From: Nitrosomonas sp. UBA6494
GTDB lineage: Bacteria > Pseudomonadota > Gammaproteobacteria > Burkholderiales > Nitrosomonadaceae
DNA length: 15,020 nucleotides
Assembly (NCBI GenBank): GCA_002435335.1
Contig: DJMI01000058.1
Coordinates: 1-15,020 of the forward strand
Direction of reading: 5' to 3'
This document shows, piece after piece, positions 7,739 to 15,020 of this stretch (position 1 is its first letter; the number at the start of each line of letters is the position of its first letter). Below the pieces are notes generated by a model. It made no database searches, was not told where the DNA came from, and saw nothing but the letters and a program-made list of their open reading frames with translations. Both the position numbers and the translations under genes were made by a program.

Positions 7739-8768
7739 ATTGAGGCTTTGTTTTTCTATTTCTATTTCTCAATAGATCGAGCAGTTGCTGCATATCATGT
7801 GGCATTTCCACTTCCCAAGTAACCGAATGACCGGTTTTCGGATGCAGTAACGCCAATTTTTGCGCATGTAGCGCTTGTCTTGTAAAACCGCTTAATAGTT
7901 GCGCAACGCTTACATCGATTTTTTGCGGTTTGCCACAATAAACTGAATCGCCGACTAAGGGATGGCGGATCGATTGCATGTGCACTCGGATCTGGTGTGT
8001 GCGTCCGGTATCCAGGATACAACGCAACAACGTGCAGCTTTGGAAAGTTTCAACGATGTGATAGTGCGTTTGCGCCGGTTTTCCTTTGGCAGAGATTGCC
8101 ATTTTGGTGCGTTGGGTAGGATGCCGCCCGATCGGCGCATTGACACTGCCCGCTTGTTCAAGCATACCGTAGACCAGTGCAAGATATTCCCGTCTAACGG
8201 TGCGTTGTTGTAATTGGCGTACCAAGTTTGTCTGTGCTTCAATGGTTTTCGCCACAACCAATAAACCGCTGGTATCTTTATCGAGGCGGTGCACGATGCC
8301 GGCGCGCGGTACTTTTTCCAGTTGCGGCGCATGATGGAGTAAAGCATTGAGTAATGTGCCTTGCCAATTGCCGTTGCCGGGGTGAGTTACCAATCCCACA
8401 GGTTTGTTGACAACCAGCAATGTATCATCTTCGGCAACGATATTTAAACTAATAGCTTCGGCGGCATGTACAGGTGAAGTAATGGCTTCTTGTGGGGAAA
8501 CTTGGAGGCATTCACCGCCCCAAACTTTCTGTTTGGCGATCACGGATTGATCGTTCAACTTGACTCGATGTGCTTCTATCCATGATTGCAATCGGCTGCG
8601 CGACCAGTCCGGTAGTAATTTTGCCAAAGCTTGATCCAATCTCAAGCCGGCAAAATTTAGCGGGATTGTCAAATGAATTACTGTTGACTCATCTTCCTTA
8701 CATACAGAGCTTGGTGGCTTTACGTTATAATTCTGATGCGTATCTTCGTCTTTTACGGAATTTATCAT
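7737..8768 (-). CDS. rluD: 23S rRNA pseudouridine synthase, RluD-type
   Basis: The 343-residue protein starts at the ATG at 8768. RluD makes pseudouridines in helix 69 of 23S rRNA, which matters for ribosome assembly. An N-terminal S4 RNA-binding domain (LRLDQALAKLLPDWSRSRLQSWI, then V.LN) precedes the catalytic domain. That domain has LLVVNKPVGLVTHPG, the catalytic-Asp motif HRLDKDTSGLLVVAK, REYLALVYG, and TGRTHQIRVHM.SI.HPLVGD. The frame stays open 31 codons further upstream (to 8861), but that would overlap bamD by 95 nt and add a low-complexity extension, so the inner ATG is preferred. Even so, its 40-odd residues before the S4 domain are longer than in E. coli. RluD and the related RluC/RluA enzymes share these motifs; pairing with bamD favours RluD. 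No good Shine-Dalgarno is seen. Confidence 0.92.
   Translation of the reverse strand: MINSVKDEDTHQNYNVKPPSSVCKEDESTVIHLTIPLNFAGLRLDQALAKLLPDWSRSRLQSWIEAHRVKLNDQSVIAKQKVWGGECLQVSPQEAITSPVHAAEAISLNIVAEDDTLLVVNKPVGLVTHPGNGNWQGTLLNALLHHAPQLEKVPRAGIVHRLDKDTSGLLVVAKTIEAQTNLVRQLQQRTVRREYLALVYGMLEQAGSVNAPIGRHPTQRTKMAISAKGKPAQTHYHIVETFQSCTLLRCILDTGRTHQIRVHMQSIRHPLVGDSVYCGKPQKIDVSVAQLLSGFTRQALHAQKLALLHPKTGHSVTWEVEMPHDMQQLLDLLRNRNRKTKPQ
8726..8731 (+). promoter_or_regulatory. Candidate -10 box for bamD
   Basis: An exact TATAAT lies within the 5' part of rluD, 35 nt before the bamD ATG, giving a predicted leader of about 29 nt. The -35 at 17-bp spacing (TACAGA) is poor, so it may depend on other factors or be chance. 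Confidence 0.35.
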
Positions 8769-9573
8769 GCCACGTAGTTTAGCGTTATTTGTTGTTTTTT
8801 TGTTATCGGCATGCGGCCTGCTGCCAGATCGGTCGGATGGCCAGGAGGATTGGTCTGCCAATAAATTCTATTCGGAAGCGCGGGCAAAGTTAAACGATGG
8901 CAGTTATCCTGCAGCTATTAAATTGTACGAGACTCTGGAATCGCGTTATCCCTATGGCAGAATCGCGCAGCAAGCACAACTCGAGCTTGCCTATGCGCAT
9001 TATAAGAACGAAGAGCCCGCTTCGGCAATTGCTGCAGCAGATCGTTTTATTAAATTGCATCCCAATCATGATAATGTCGATTATGCCTATTATATCAAAG
9101 GATTGTCTAATTTTAACGATAATTGGGGAATGATGGGTTTTTTGATGAAAGGTCCACTTAAGCAGGACATGAGCGAGCGCGATCAGAAAGCATCCTATGA
9201 GTCATTTGAGATCTTTAAAGAGCTGGTGGCGCGTTTCCCGGAAAGCAAATATGCTGCGGATTCCAGGCAACGTATGGCATATTTGATCAACGCGATTGCT
9301 ATGGGTGAAATTCATGTTGCGCGCTACTATATGAAACGCAAAGCTTATGTGGCCGCTGCCAATCGTGCACAAAATGCGATTACGGAATATCCGCGTACGC
9401 CAGCTACCGAGGAGGCATTATATATTATGATTAAAGCGTACGAGGCATTGGAAATGCATGATTTGAAGGAAGATGCAGAACGGGTGATGCGAATAAATTT
9501 TCCTGATAGCTACTTTCTCAAAGAATTGCCGGAAATAGGTGCGAAACCTTGGTGGCAGTTCTGGAGAAATTAA
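8767..9573 (+). CDS. bamD: Outer-membrane assembly lipoprotein BamD (ComL/YfiO)
   Basis: The 268-residue protein is an essential lipoprotein of the BAM complex that folds beta-barrel proteins into the outer membrane. It has a short lipoprotein signal with lipobox LSAC (Cys16), followed by TPR-like helices: FYSEARAKLNDGSYPAAIKLYETLESRYPYGRIAQQAQLELAYAHYKN at the first repeats, then ASAIAAADRFIKLHP, DYAYYIKGL and ARFPESKYAADSRQRM. The basic C-terminus ends WWQFWRN. Length and repeat layout match the family. Upstream in-frame codons reach a stop at 8734 without another start, so ATG 8767 is fixed, with GGA at 8757-8759 as a modest ribosome-binding site. Its start codon overlaps that of the divergent rluD. 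Barrel proteins such as the neighbouring porin would be its clients. Confidence 0.95.
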   Translation: MPRSLALFVVFLLSACGLLPDRSDGQEDWSANKFYSEARAKLNDGSYPAAIKLYETLESRYPYGRIAQQAQLELAYAHYKNEEPASAIAAADRFIKLHPNHDNVDYAYYIKGLSNFNDNWGMMGFLMKGPLKQDMSERDQKASYESFEIFKELVARFPESKYAADSRQRMAYLINAIAMGEIHVARYYMKRKAYVAAANRAQNAITEYPRTPATEEALYIMIKAYEALEMHDLKEDAERVMRINFPDSYFLKELPEIGAKPWWQFWRN

Positions 9574-9616
9574 TCATATACATTGATCTGGGTTCGATCT
9601 GCAGCGTACTTGCATT

Positions 9617-10063
9617 TTACTGATTGTCGCGTAAATGAACGGTCAGTACATCACATTCTGCATGATATATCACACCCTTGGCGGTTGATCCCATCAGCAT
9701 AGACAGGCCGTGTCGCCCATGCGAGCCAACGACAATTAGGTCGATATGCTCGCGTGCGGCAAGCTGTGTAATTTCTTGCTGCGGTTCACCCCAAATCAAC
9801 CAGCAATTTTTTCGGTCGATTTCTAGCCGGTCGGCAGTCGTTAAAAATTTGTTTCTTTCTATTTCCAATAAATCGTATGTTGTATTTTCATGCAAAGGAA
9901 TGACCGTACCATAAGGAGTATCCGGCATGGGGATATTATCCAATACATGAATGAGATTTAAGCGTGCATTAAACTTAATCGCCAATGATTGCGCTTTTTG
10001 TGCGACAAAATGACCGGCATCAGAGAAGTCGATGGCAACTAAAATATTTTGATAGATAGGCAT
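9617..10063 (-). CDS. Universal stress protein (UspA family)
   Basis: At 148 residues it is a single UspA domain of typical size, cytoplasmic. It shows the family start YQNILVAIDFSDAGHFV and the nucleotide-binding signature GSHGRHGLSMLMGSTAKGV (G-x2-G-x9-G-S/T), followed by ECDVLTV. The complete glycine motif suggests an ATP-binding member rather than the UspA type that lacks ATP binding. Such proteins are induced under starvation or respiratory stress; the exact role is not readable here. It is last in the minus-strand gene string, 101 nt after the hydrolase stop, and converges on bamD with only 43 nt between them. A possible own promoter lies upstream. Confidence 0.92.
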   Translation of the reverse strand: MPIYQNILVAIDFSDAGHFVAQKAQSLAIKFNARLNLIHVLDNIPMPDTPYGTVIPLHENTTYDLLEIERNKFLTTADRLEIDRKNCWLIWGEPQQEITQLAAREHIDLIVVGSHGRHGLSMLMGSTAKGVIYHAECDVLTVHLRDNQ

Positions 10064-10081
10064 AGCAAATTCTTACGATGG

Positions 10082-10110
10082 ATAATACAGACTGGTTTCC
10101 TAATTGTTAG
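10082..10110 (-). promoter_or_regulatory. Candidate promoter of the universal stress gene
   Basis: On the minus strand CTAACA (10110-10105), a 17-bp spacer and TATTAT (10087-10082) give reasonable matches to a sigma70 promoter. The predicted leader would be only about 11 nt, which is short, so confidence is limited. Confidence 0.3.
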
Positions 10111-10164
10111 CTTAACATATCCGGGTATGGGGTGGTAAAACAGCGTATCTGGTGATCAATCACT

Positions 10165-11028
10165 TCAGTGCTCGCGCATATGCTGTGCGAGAAAATCGAT
10201 AACATATTCCTCATAAACCCTGCCCGCATAGGTATGCATATTAAAATGGCGTGCGCCGGATACAATCCATAGTTCCTTGGGATCATTGGCTGCGGCGTAA
10301 AGTCGTTCGGTTTCGGATTGCGTAGTATGTGCATCGTGAGTGCCCGATATAAATAAAGCCGGTGCGTGCAAGTTTCTGATATGTATGATTGGACTCAATT
10401 CATCCAGAGGAACGTTTAGATTAAAAGACAATTGCCACAGCATGAGTGGTAACAGTAGTGAGCCATATTCGCCTAAATGCAGTTTCAATCGATTATCGAT
10501 GGCCTCTTCAATGGTTGGATGTAAAGATTCCAGGATTACCGCGTTCAATTTTAAATCCTGCTTGGCAAGCACTATCGCTGCGGCACCCAGTGAAGTGCCA
10601 ATGGCCGCCAATCGCTCGCCTGGGAAAGTCTTTCGCAAATAAGCTATCGCTGCTTCAACGTTTTCTGCTTCTTTTAAACCAAATGTTATTTTATCCCCGG
10701 CGGTTTCGCCGTGTGCTTGCAGATCGATGAATAACGCACTGTAACCTTGATTCTTTAGAAACCGCGCCCGGCTCAGCATTTCCATGCGATTGCTGCGCAT
10801 TGAGTGTATCAATAGAACCACTCCACCGCGAGGTTTGCCATGTACTAGCCATCCATGAACGACGGACTGGTCTGCTGTTGGGATCTTAACCGATTCAACC
10901 GGAAAATCTGCCGTCAGTACAGAAACAGCTGTATTTGCCGGTGCAGTCAAAATTGAACCGACAGCAAACATAACGATAAGCATTATGATTGATAAGGCAG
11001 TAATGGAAATAGCAATTTTGCGCAACAT
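10165..11028 (-). CDS. Membrane-anchored alpha/beta hydrolase
   Basis: The protein has 287 residues. An N-terminal membrane helix (about 5-28, basic LRK before it) is consistent with anchoring and a catalytic domain outside the cytoplasm. The alpha/beta-hydrolase fold follows: GGVVLLIHSMRSNR (oxyanion-hole region), YSALFIDLQAHGET, the nucleophile elbow GTSLGA (Ser146), Asp231 in ISGTHD and His260 in GARHFNMH, completing the triad. It resembles the broad Bem46/YfhR-like serine hydrolases; the substrate cannot be told from sequence. An in-frame TAA two codons upstream fixes the N-terminal limit, and no Shine-Dalgarno is evident. It lies 101 nt downstream of cbbY, in the same direction. An AT-rich dyad (ATCAAAA/TTTTGAT) sits in that gap. 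Confidence 0.85.
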   Translation of the reverse strand: MLRKIAISITALSIIMLIVMFAVGSILTAPANTAVSVLTADFPVESVKIPTADQSVVHGWLVHGKPRGGVVLLIHSMRSNRMEMLSRARFLKNQGYSALFIDLQAHGETAGDKITFGLKEAENVEAAIAYLRKTFPGERLAAIGTSLGAAAIVLAKQDLKLNAVILESLHPTIEEAIDNRLKLHLGEYGSLLLPLMLWQLSFNLNVPLDELSPIIHIRNLHAPALFISGTHDAHTTQSETERLYAAANDPKELWIVSGARHFNMHTYAGRVYEEYVIDFLAQHMREH

Positions 11029-11129
11029 ATTAATTATGCATAGGATCGCTGTTGATTGCTCTCCAGAACATCAAAATTAATTTTTGATTTTTTGATTCGT
11101 TTCCGTGAAATCTGCAAATAAGATCATGC

Positions 11130-11900
11130 TCATCGGTTAAGCATTTGTTCGAGCGAGCTTGCACTGATCCAATTTTGATCTTTCATTAAACCTGTAATAT
11201 GTGTGTAAGGCTGCGACGGTTCTCCCAAATCGGAGATCACGGCAGCGGCGCCGCTAAAATCTTGTCTCTGTGTATAACCGCTGACAGTGATCAGTACCGA
11301 AAGGTTGGCTGCCAATGCGGATTTGAGTCCGTTCTCAGAATCCTCAATGGCGATACATTGCTGTGCCGTCATTTCTAGTTGATTGAGAACCCAGTGATAA
11401 ATGTCTGGTGCCGGTTTTTTTTGTGGCACTATGTCGCCGGCACCGATCACATCGAACCATGCTATCGATTCCTCACCTAAGGTCGATTTGAGTAAAGCGG
11501 TTACATTTTCCATTGTCGTGGTGGTTGCGATCGCGAGTTTTATCTGTTGTTGGCGCAGTTCATGAATTAATCGTGCGACACCAGGGCGCAGCGGAATTTT
11601 TCCGGTTGCCATCAATGATTCGAAGTATTTGGTTTTGGTTTTGTGCAGATCGGCAATCCATGTCGATAAATCATTTTTATCCAGCGCTGCCGGTTGATAA
11701 TTTTCGATGTAATGACGAATTCGTTCTTTGCCGCCGGTAACTTGCAATAACTTACCGTAAAGATCGATATCCCAGTGCCAATCAAGACCAAATTGATCAA
11801 AAGCTGCGTTAAAGGCAATTCGATGCCCATCTTGCTCGGTGTCAGCAAGTGTTCCGTCAACGTCAAAAAGTACCGCTTGTAGTTTATTTTGTGTGCTCAT
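11130..11900 (-). CDS. cbbY: CbbY-type HAD phosphatase
   Basis: The protein has 256 residues from the ATG at 11900, chosen so that the HAD motif lies at the N-terminus; a further 14 upstream codons lie inside the preceding gene. Motif I is FDVDGTLADTE (nucleophile Asp13, acid Asp15), motif II IATTTT, motif III Lys in VPQKKPAPD, and motif IV IEDSENG. The cap domain carries TGGKERI, which is characteristic of CbbY. CbbY removes phosphate from xylulose-1,5-bisphosphate, an inhibitory by-product of Rubisco, so it signals a Calvin-cycle organism. It is usually found in cbb operons; here it follows the tRNA-modification gene and overlaps it by 17 nt, suggesting translational coupling. Beta-phosphoglucomutase-like phosphatases are the alternative; the cap motif favours CbbY. 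Confidence 0.85.
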   Translation of the reverse strand: MSTQNKLQAVLFDVDGTLADTEQDGHRIAFNAAFDQFGLDWHWDIDLYGKLLQVTGGKERIRHYIENYQPAALDKNDLSTWIADLHKTKTKYFESLMATGKIPLRPGVARLIHELRQQQIKLAIATTTTMENVTALLKSTLGEESIAWFDVIGAGDIVPQKKPAPDIYHWVLNQLEMTAQQCIAIEDSENGLKSALAANLSVLITVSGYTQRQDFSGAAAVISDLGEPSQPYTHITGLMKDQNWISASSLEQMLNR

Positions 11901-12948
11901 GGTGTATATTTTGGTTGTTGCCAATAAAATGGTGGCTGGCACGTTGTAAGCGATCCGCTATGGCGAGCCAGTCGGGGTGATCGGGTGGTGCTTCGCTGAG
12001 TAAAACATCAAATGCAGCCTGATCGAACTGATGTAATCTTGCATAGAGGCATTGGCCGTAAATCAATGGATTGCTTGGCATTGGGCAGTGTACGATCAAT
12101 GGATTGGTCGACTGTTGTTGTGCGACAGTTGACCAAGTCATAACCAGGACGCGTTGATTCTGATCGGCAAGTGCTTGTGCTTGCTGCCAAATTTTTGTTG
12201 ACTGAACTAATCTCAGCGGTGTATTCGGTGCATAATGCGCCGGCAATGAACCTGAAGTGCGGATACCGGATTGACTGGTATGCGCCAATTCGACAGGAAC
12301 TCCCAGAACAGCTTCGATTGTGGCAGCGGAAGCTCCACCTGGGCGAAGAATTTTCGGCGATTGGTCATGAAAACTAACGATAGTGCTTTCTAAACCCACT
12401 GAACAGGTATCTCCATCAAGAATCATGTCGACGTCGCTTCCCAATTGCTGTTGGACATGAAAGGCGGCGGTCGGACTGATGCGACCGAAACGATTAGCGG
12501 ATGGCGCAGCCAGTGCTTTTTCGGTTCCCAGTGCTTGTAATAATGCTAAAGCCACAGGATGTGCCGGTATGCGGATGCCGACGGTATTTTGACCACCGGT
12601 AACACAATCCGGGATATGGCGACTGCGTTGCAAAATCAAAGTCAATGGTCCGGGCCAAAAATGCTGTGCAAGCTTCCATGCAGATTCGGGTATGGCCTGC
12701 GCCCAATAATCGAGATCGGTGATATTACCAATATGCACGATCAGCGGATGATTTGGGGGGCGCTGTTTTATCCGGTATATCTTCTCAATTGCCGCTGGAT
12801 TGGTTGCATCGGCACCCAATCCATATACGGTTTCGGTCGGAAAGGCGACAGTGCCGCCGTTGCGCAGGATATTTGCGGCTGCGATTATTCGCTGCTGTTG
12901 ATCGGATGTTAATGTGCGATCGCTGGTTGTGCGCTGCTTGATCGGCAT
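11884..12948 (-). CDS. L-threonylcarbamoyladenylate synthase (Sua5/TsaC2 type)
   Basis: The protein has 354 residues. It makes threonylcarbamoyl-AMP from Thr, bicarbonate and ATP, the first step of the t6A37 modification of ANN-decoding tRNAs, in the cytoplasm. The YrdC domain (about 15-200) shows GGTVAFPTETVYGLGADA, KQRPPNHPLIVH, FWPGPLTLIL, VGIRIPAHP and APSANRFGRISPT. A linker with SLPAHYAPNTPLR leads into the C-terminal Sua5 domain (about 230-345), so this is the long form rather than the short TsaC. It starts 22 nt after the cardiolipin-synthase stop and overlaps cbbY at its 3' end, so the three probably share a transcript. Confidence 0.94.
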   Translation of the reverse strand: MPIKQRTTSDRTLTSDQQQRIIAAANILRNGGTVAFPTETVYGLGADATNPAAIEKIYRIKQRPPNHPLIVHIGNITDLDYWAQAIPESAWKLAQHFWPGPLTLILQRSRHIPDCVTGGQNTVGIRIPAHPVALALLQALGTEKALAAPSANRFGRISPTAAFHVQQQLGSDVDMILDGDTCSVGLESTIVSFHDQSPKILRPGGASAATIEAVLGVPVELAHTSQSGIRTSGSLPAHYAPNTPLRLVQSTKIWQQAQALADQNQRVLVMTWSTVAQQQSTNPLIVHCPMPSNPLIYGQCLYARLHQFDQAAFDVLLSEAPPDHPDWLAIADRLQRASHHFIGNNQNIHHEHTK

Positions 12949-12970
12949 GGGGGCGGTCGTTCAGATGCGG

Positions 12971-14143
12971 TTATGAAGTTCTGTCATACCAATCGTAGCC
13001 TAGCATGCCTTGCATGACGCGGACGATATAAAAACAAAGCCAATTGATTGCATCGTTAAACCAAGAAAAAAGGTTTCTGTCGGTTGCGGTAATTGCATAG
13101 GATTCTTGCGTAATGGCAGCGACGAGGTATGTTCTGAGTTCCTGGGCAAAAGTATCGTCTTCAATGACAACATTAGCTTCCCGCGCCAACAGCAAGCTGA
13201 ATGGATCGATATTCGATGATCCTACGGTAGCCCAATGGTGATCGATGACAGCAACTTTGGCATGCATATAGCTGCGCTGATATTCGTAAATTTTGACTCC
13301 AACCTGTAATAAATTTTCATAAAGCGCTTGCGTGGCATGATATTGTAGACGATATTCCACTTTGCCTTGTAGCAGCAATAGAACAGCCACTCCGCGTTGC
13401 GCAGCCTTTTTTAATGCTTGGCTGAATTTTCTTCCGGGTAAGAAGTAAGCGTTGGCAATGATAATTTCGGTTTGTGCGGAATTAATCGCTTCCAGATAAG
13501 CATGTTCGATATCATGTCGGTGCCGCCAGTTGTTACGGATGATGAAAGCTGCTTTTTGATTCCCAATAGGGTCGGTTGCTGGTCTAACGGGAAGCTGCAA
13601 TGCCCAACGCTTTTTGAAATGAACCCAAGCTACCAGCATCCATAGATGTTTTACCGCCTGGTGTATTTGGGTTAATAACGGTCCTTGAATGGAAACGGCA
13701 AAATCGAATCGGGGTAACAACTGTTCTGGGTTATCTTGATCATCGATAATATTAATTCCACCGATAAAAGCGATTTCTGCGTCAATAATCGCTATCTTGC
13801 GATGCATTCGACGCAGGCGGTGCCGGTGCGGTAGCGATAATATGACTTCTGGACGGAAGATCAACACTTTGACATTCATGTCCAGCAAGCGGTTAATTTC
13901 CGCTTTCGGCAGATTTTGCGATCCAAAACCGTCCAATAATAAATGAACCGATACGCCTCGTTGTGCTGCCCGGATCAGTGCGGCGGATATTGTTTGACCG
14001 ATGGCATCGTTCTCATAGATATAAGTTTCAAGATGTATTTCAGTATGTGCTTTTTCTATGGCTTCTACTAGTTGCGGAAAATATTCTTCACCGTTACGCA
14101 AAAGAATGATTCGATTATTATCAATGAATTGAAGATTCTTCAT
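12971..14143 (-). CDS. clsB: Cardiolipin synthase, ClsB-like phospholipase-D family
   Basis: The 390-residue protein starts at the ATG at 14143; a TTG start at 14179 would add 12 residues and cannot be excluded. It has two HKD (PLD) motifs, HRKIAIID (H114, K116, D121) followed by FIGGINI, and HAKVAVID (H294, K296, D301) followed by GSSNID. Conserved blocks IHLETYIYENDAIG and IIIANAYFLPGRKF are also present. This fits bacterial ClsB, which transfers phosphatidyl groups between phospholipids at the inner membrane. It has no N-terminal membrane helices, as in ClsB and unlike ClsA. A hydrophobic segment (NWLCFYIVRVMQGML) near the C-terminus may associate with the membrane. It lies between nadA and the Sua5 gene in the same direction. 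ClsC-type enzymes are a less likely alternative. Confidence 0.88.
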   Translation of the reverse strand: MKNLQFIDNNRIILLRNGEEYFPQLVEAIEKAHTEIHLETYIYENDAIGQTISAALIRAAQRGVSVHLLLDGFGSQNLPKAEINRLLDMNVKVLIFRPEVILSLPHRHRLRRMHRKIAIIDAEIAFIGGINIIDDQDNPEQLLPRFDFAVSIQGPLLTQIHQAVKHLWMLVAWVHFKKRWALQLPVRPATDPIGNQKAAFIIRNNWRHRHDIEHAYLEAINSAQTEIIIANAYFLPGRKFSQALKKAAQRGVAVLLLLQGKVEYRLQYHATQALYENLLQVGVKIYEYQRSYMHAKVAVIDHHWATVGSSNIDPFSLLLAREANVVIEDDTFAQELRTYLVAAITQESYAITATDRNLFSWFNDAINWLCFYIVRVMQGMLGYDWYDRTS

Positions 14144-14221
14144 GGATTCAACGTATTGATATTGTGTGGCACAACACAATGCTCCGAAGCGCGGTTATAC
14201 GAATAAATTTTAGTGATGCAC

Positions 14222-15020
14222 TTAAGAAATCTGCAACATGCGATCCAATGCCAATTTTGCCAGTTTGGCTTCTGTCTCAGGTACTTTGATTTGATTGACG
14301 ACATTGCCGTTTACCAGATTCTCCAGTGCCCAAGCCAAATGCTGCGGATCAATCCTTGCCATGGTCGAGCACATGCATACCATCGGCGACATGAATTGTA
14401 CAATTTTATCCTGCGATTTAAATTCTTCGGTGATGCGATTGACCAAATTCAATTCGGTGCCTACCAACCAGCGGGTACCCGGTTCTGCTTCAGCGATGGT
14501 TTTTATAATGTATTCCGTGGATCCGACATAATCGGATGCTTTGCATACTTCATAACTGCACTCCGGATGAGAAATAACGATTCCTTCCGGATATTGATTG
14601 CGAAAACGGATGATATGCTGCGGTTGGAACATTTGGTGCACCGAGCAATGACCCTTCCATAACAAAATCTTTGCGTTCTTGATTTGCTCCGGTGTCAAAC
14701 CGCCCAATGGTTCATCAAAATTCCATATCACCATTTGCTCCAGAGGAATACCCAATAAATGCCCGCTCCAGCGCCCAAGGTGTTGATCGGGGAAAAATAG
14801 CACTTTTTCACGTTGCTTGAACGACCATTGCAGTACCTTGCCGGCGTTGCTAGAGGTGCAAACAATACCCTCGTGTTCGCCGCAGAAAGCTTTCAAATCC
14901 GCGGAAGAATTGATATAAGTGACAGGGGTGATGTATTCGTCCGGATTTAGAATTTCGCTTAATTCGCGCCATGCTCGTTCAACATTTGCAAGATTGGCCA
15001 TATCCGCCATCGAACAACCG
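14222..15020 (-). CDS. nadA: Quinolinate synthase NadA, C-terminal part (runs off right edge)
   Basis: About 266 residues are visible, from GCSMADMA at the window edge to the stop at 14222; the full protein is about 350-370 residues, so the first quarter lies outside. NadA is the cytoplasmic [4Fe-4S] enzyme that condenses iminoaspartate with dihydroxyacetone phosphate to quinolinate in NAD synthesis. Visible blocks are TPVTYINSSADLKAFCG, VCTSSNAGKVL, FFPDQHLGR, WKGHCSVHQMF, ISHPECSYEVCKASDYVGST and MVCMCSTMARI. The Cys of GCS, HPEC and the late MCSTM region sit where the three cluster ligands are expected (family knowledge). The internal ATG at 15010 is not the true start, because the conserved GCS lies before it. 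It is first of the minus-strand gene string in this window. Confidence 0.95.
   Translation of the reverse strand, partial: GCSMADMANLANVERAWRELSEILNPDEYITPVTYINSSADLKAFCGEHEGIVCTSSNAGKVLQWSFKQREKVLFFPDQHLGRWSGHLLGIPLEQMVIWNFDEPLGGLTPEQIKNAKILLWKGHCSVHQMFQPQHIIRFRNQYPEGIVISHPECSYEVCKASDYVGSTEYIIKTIAEAEPGTRWLVGTELNLVNRITEEFKSQDKIVQFMSPMVCMCSTMARIDPQHLAWALENLVNGNVVNQIKVPETEAKLAKLALDRMLQIS

Noticed and set aside
8769..8861. Longer rluD start at 8861
   Set aside because: The extra 31 codons are low-complexity, unlike known RluD N-termini, and overlap the bamD signal-peptide coding region.
11080..11115. AT-rich dyad between cbbY and the hydrolase gene as a terminator
   Set aside because: The stem is only A-T pairs, and on the transcribed minus strand it is not followed by a convincing U-tract.
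14213..14662. 149-codon plus-strand frame opposite nadA
   Set aside because: It is the antisense of conserved NadA sequence; composition and lack of motifs mark it as a shadow.

Overview
The window looks like a chromosomal segment of a beta-proteobacterium, most likely Nitrosomonas or a close relative (inference). Supporting signs are divergent rluD/bamD, a CbbY-type phosphatase typical of autotrophs that use Rubisco, ubiE and nadA, a BBP2-type porin, and Gram-negative envelope genes throughout. It falls into two parts: an AT-rich accessory block (about 1-5187) and a denser block of conserved housekeeping genes (about 5188-15020).

Accessory block. At the left edge, on the minus strand, is the N-terminal part of a large exported protein built from Ig-like repeats with recurring Cys pairs; it runs out of the window. 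After a gene-free stretch of about 0.5 kb comes a two-gene minus-strand unit: an OmpR/PhoB-type regulator with an atypical receiver domain and a (AAT)10 microsatellite in its linker, followed by a DsbA-like thioredoxin-fold lipoprotein. Divergent from it, across 422 bases containing a 161-bp MITE-like inverted-repeat element, lies a small RTX protein with two nearly identical PPC domains, which looks like a type I secretion substrate. A possible insertion-sequence scar (5031-5187) separates this block from ubiE. Together the block resembles a surface/secreted-protein locus with its own regulator and thiol-redox factor; the functional link is inferred from position only.

Housekeeping block. 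ubiE (minus) is followed by a divergently transcribed outer-membrane beta-barrel protein (plus). A bidirectional UUCG-loop terminator separates that protein from the converging rluD. rluD and bamD are divergent, and their start codons share a CATG tetranucleotide. bamD then converges on a long minus-strand string: nadA (partial, right edge), clsB-type cardiolipin synthase, Sua5/TsaC, cbbY, a membrane-anchored alpha/beta hydrolase and a universal stress protein. Spacing is tight from clsB through cbbY (gap of 22 nt, then a 17-nt overlap), which suggests co-transcription. The hydrolase and usp genes have roughly 100-nt leaders and may have their own promoters.

No tRNA, rRNA or CRISPR array was seen.
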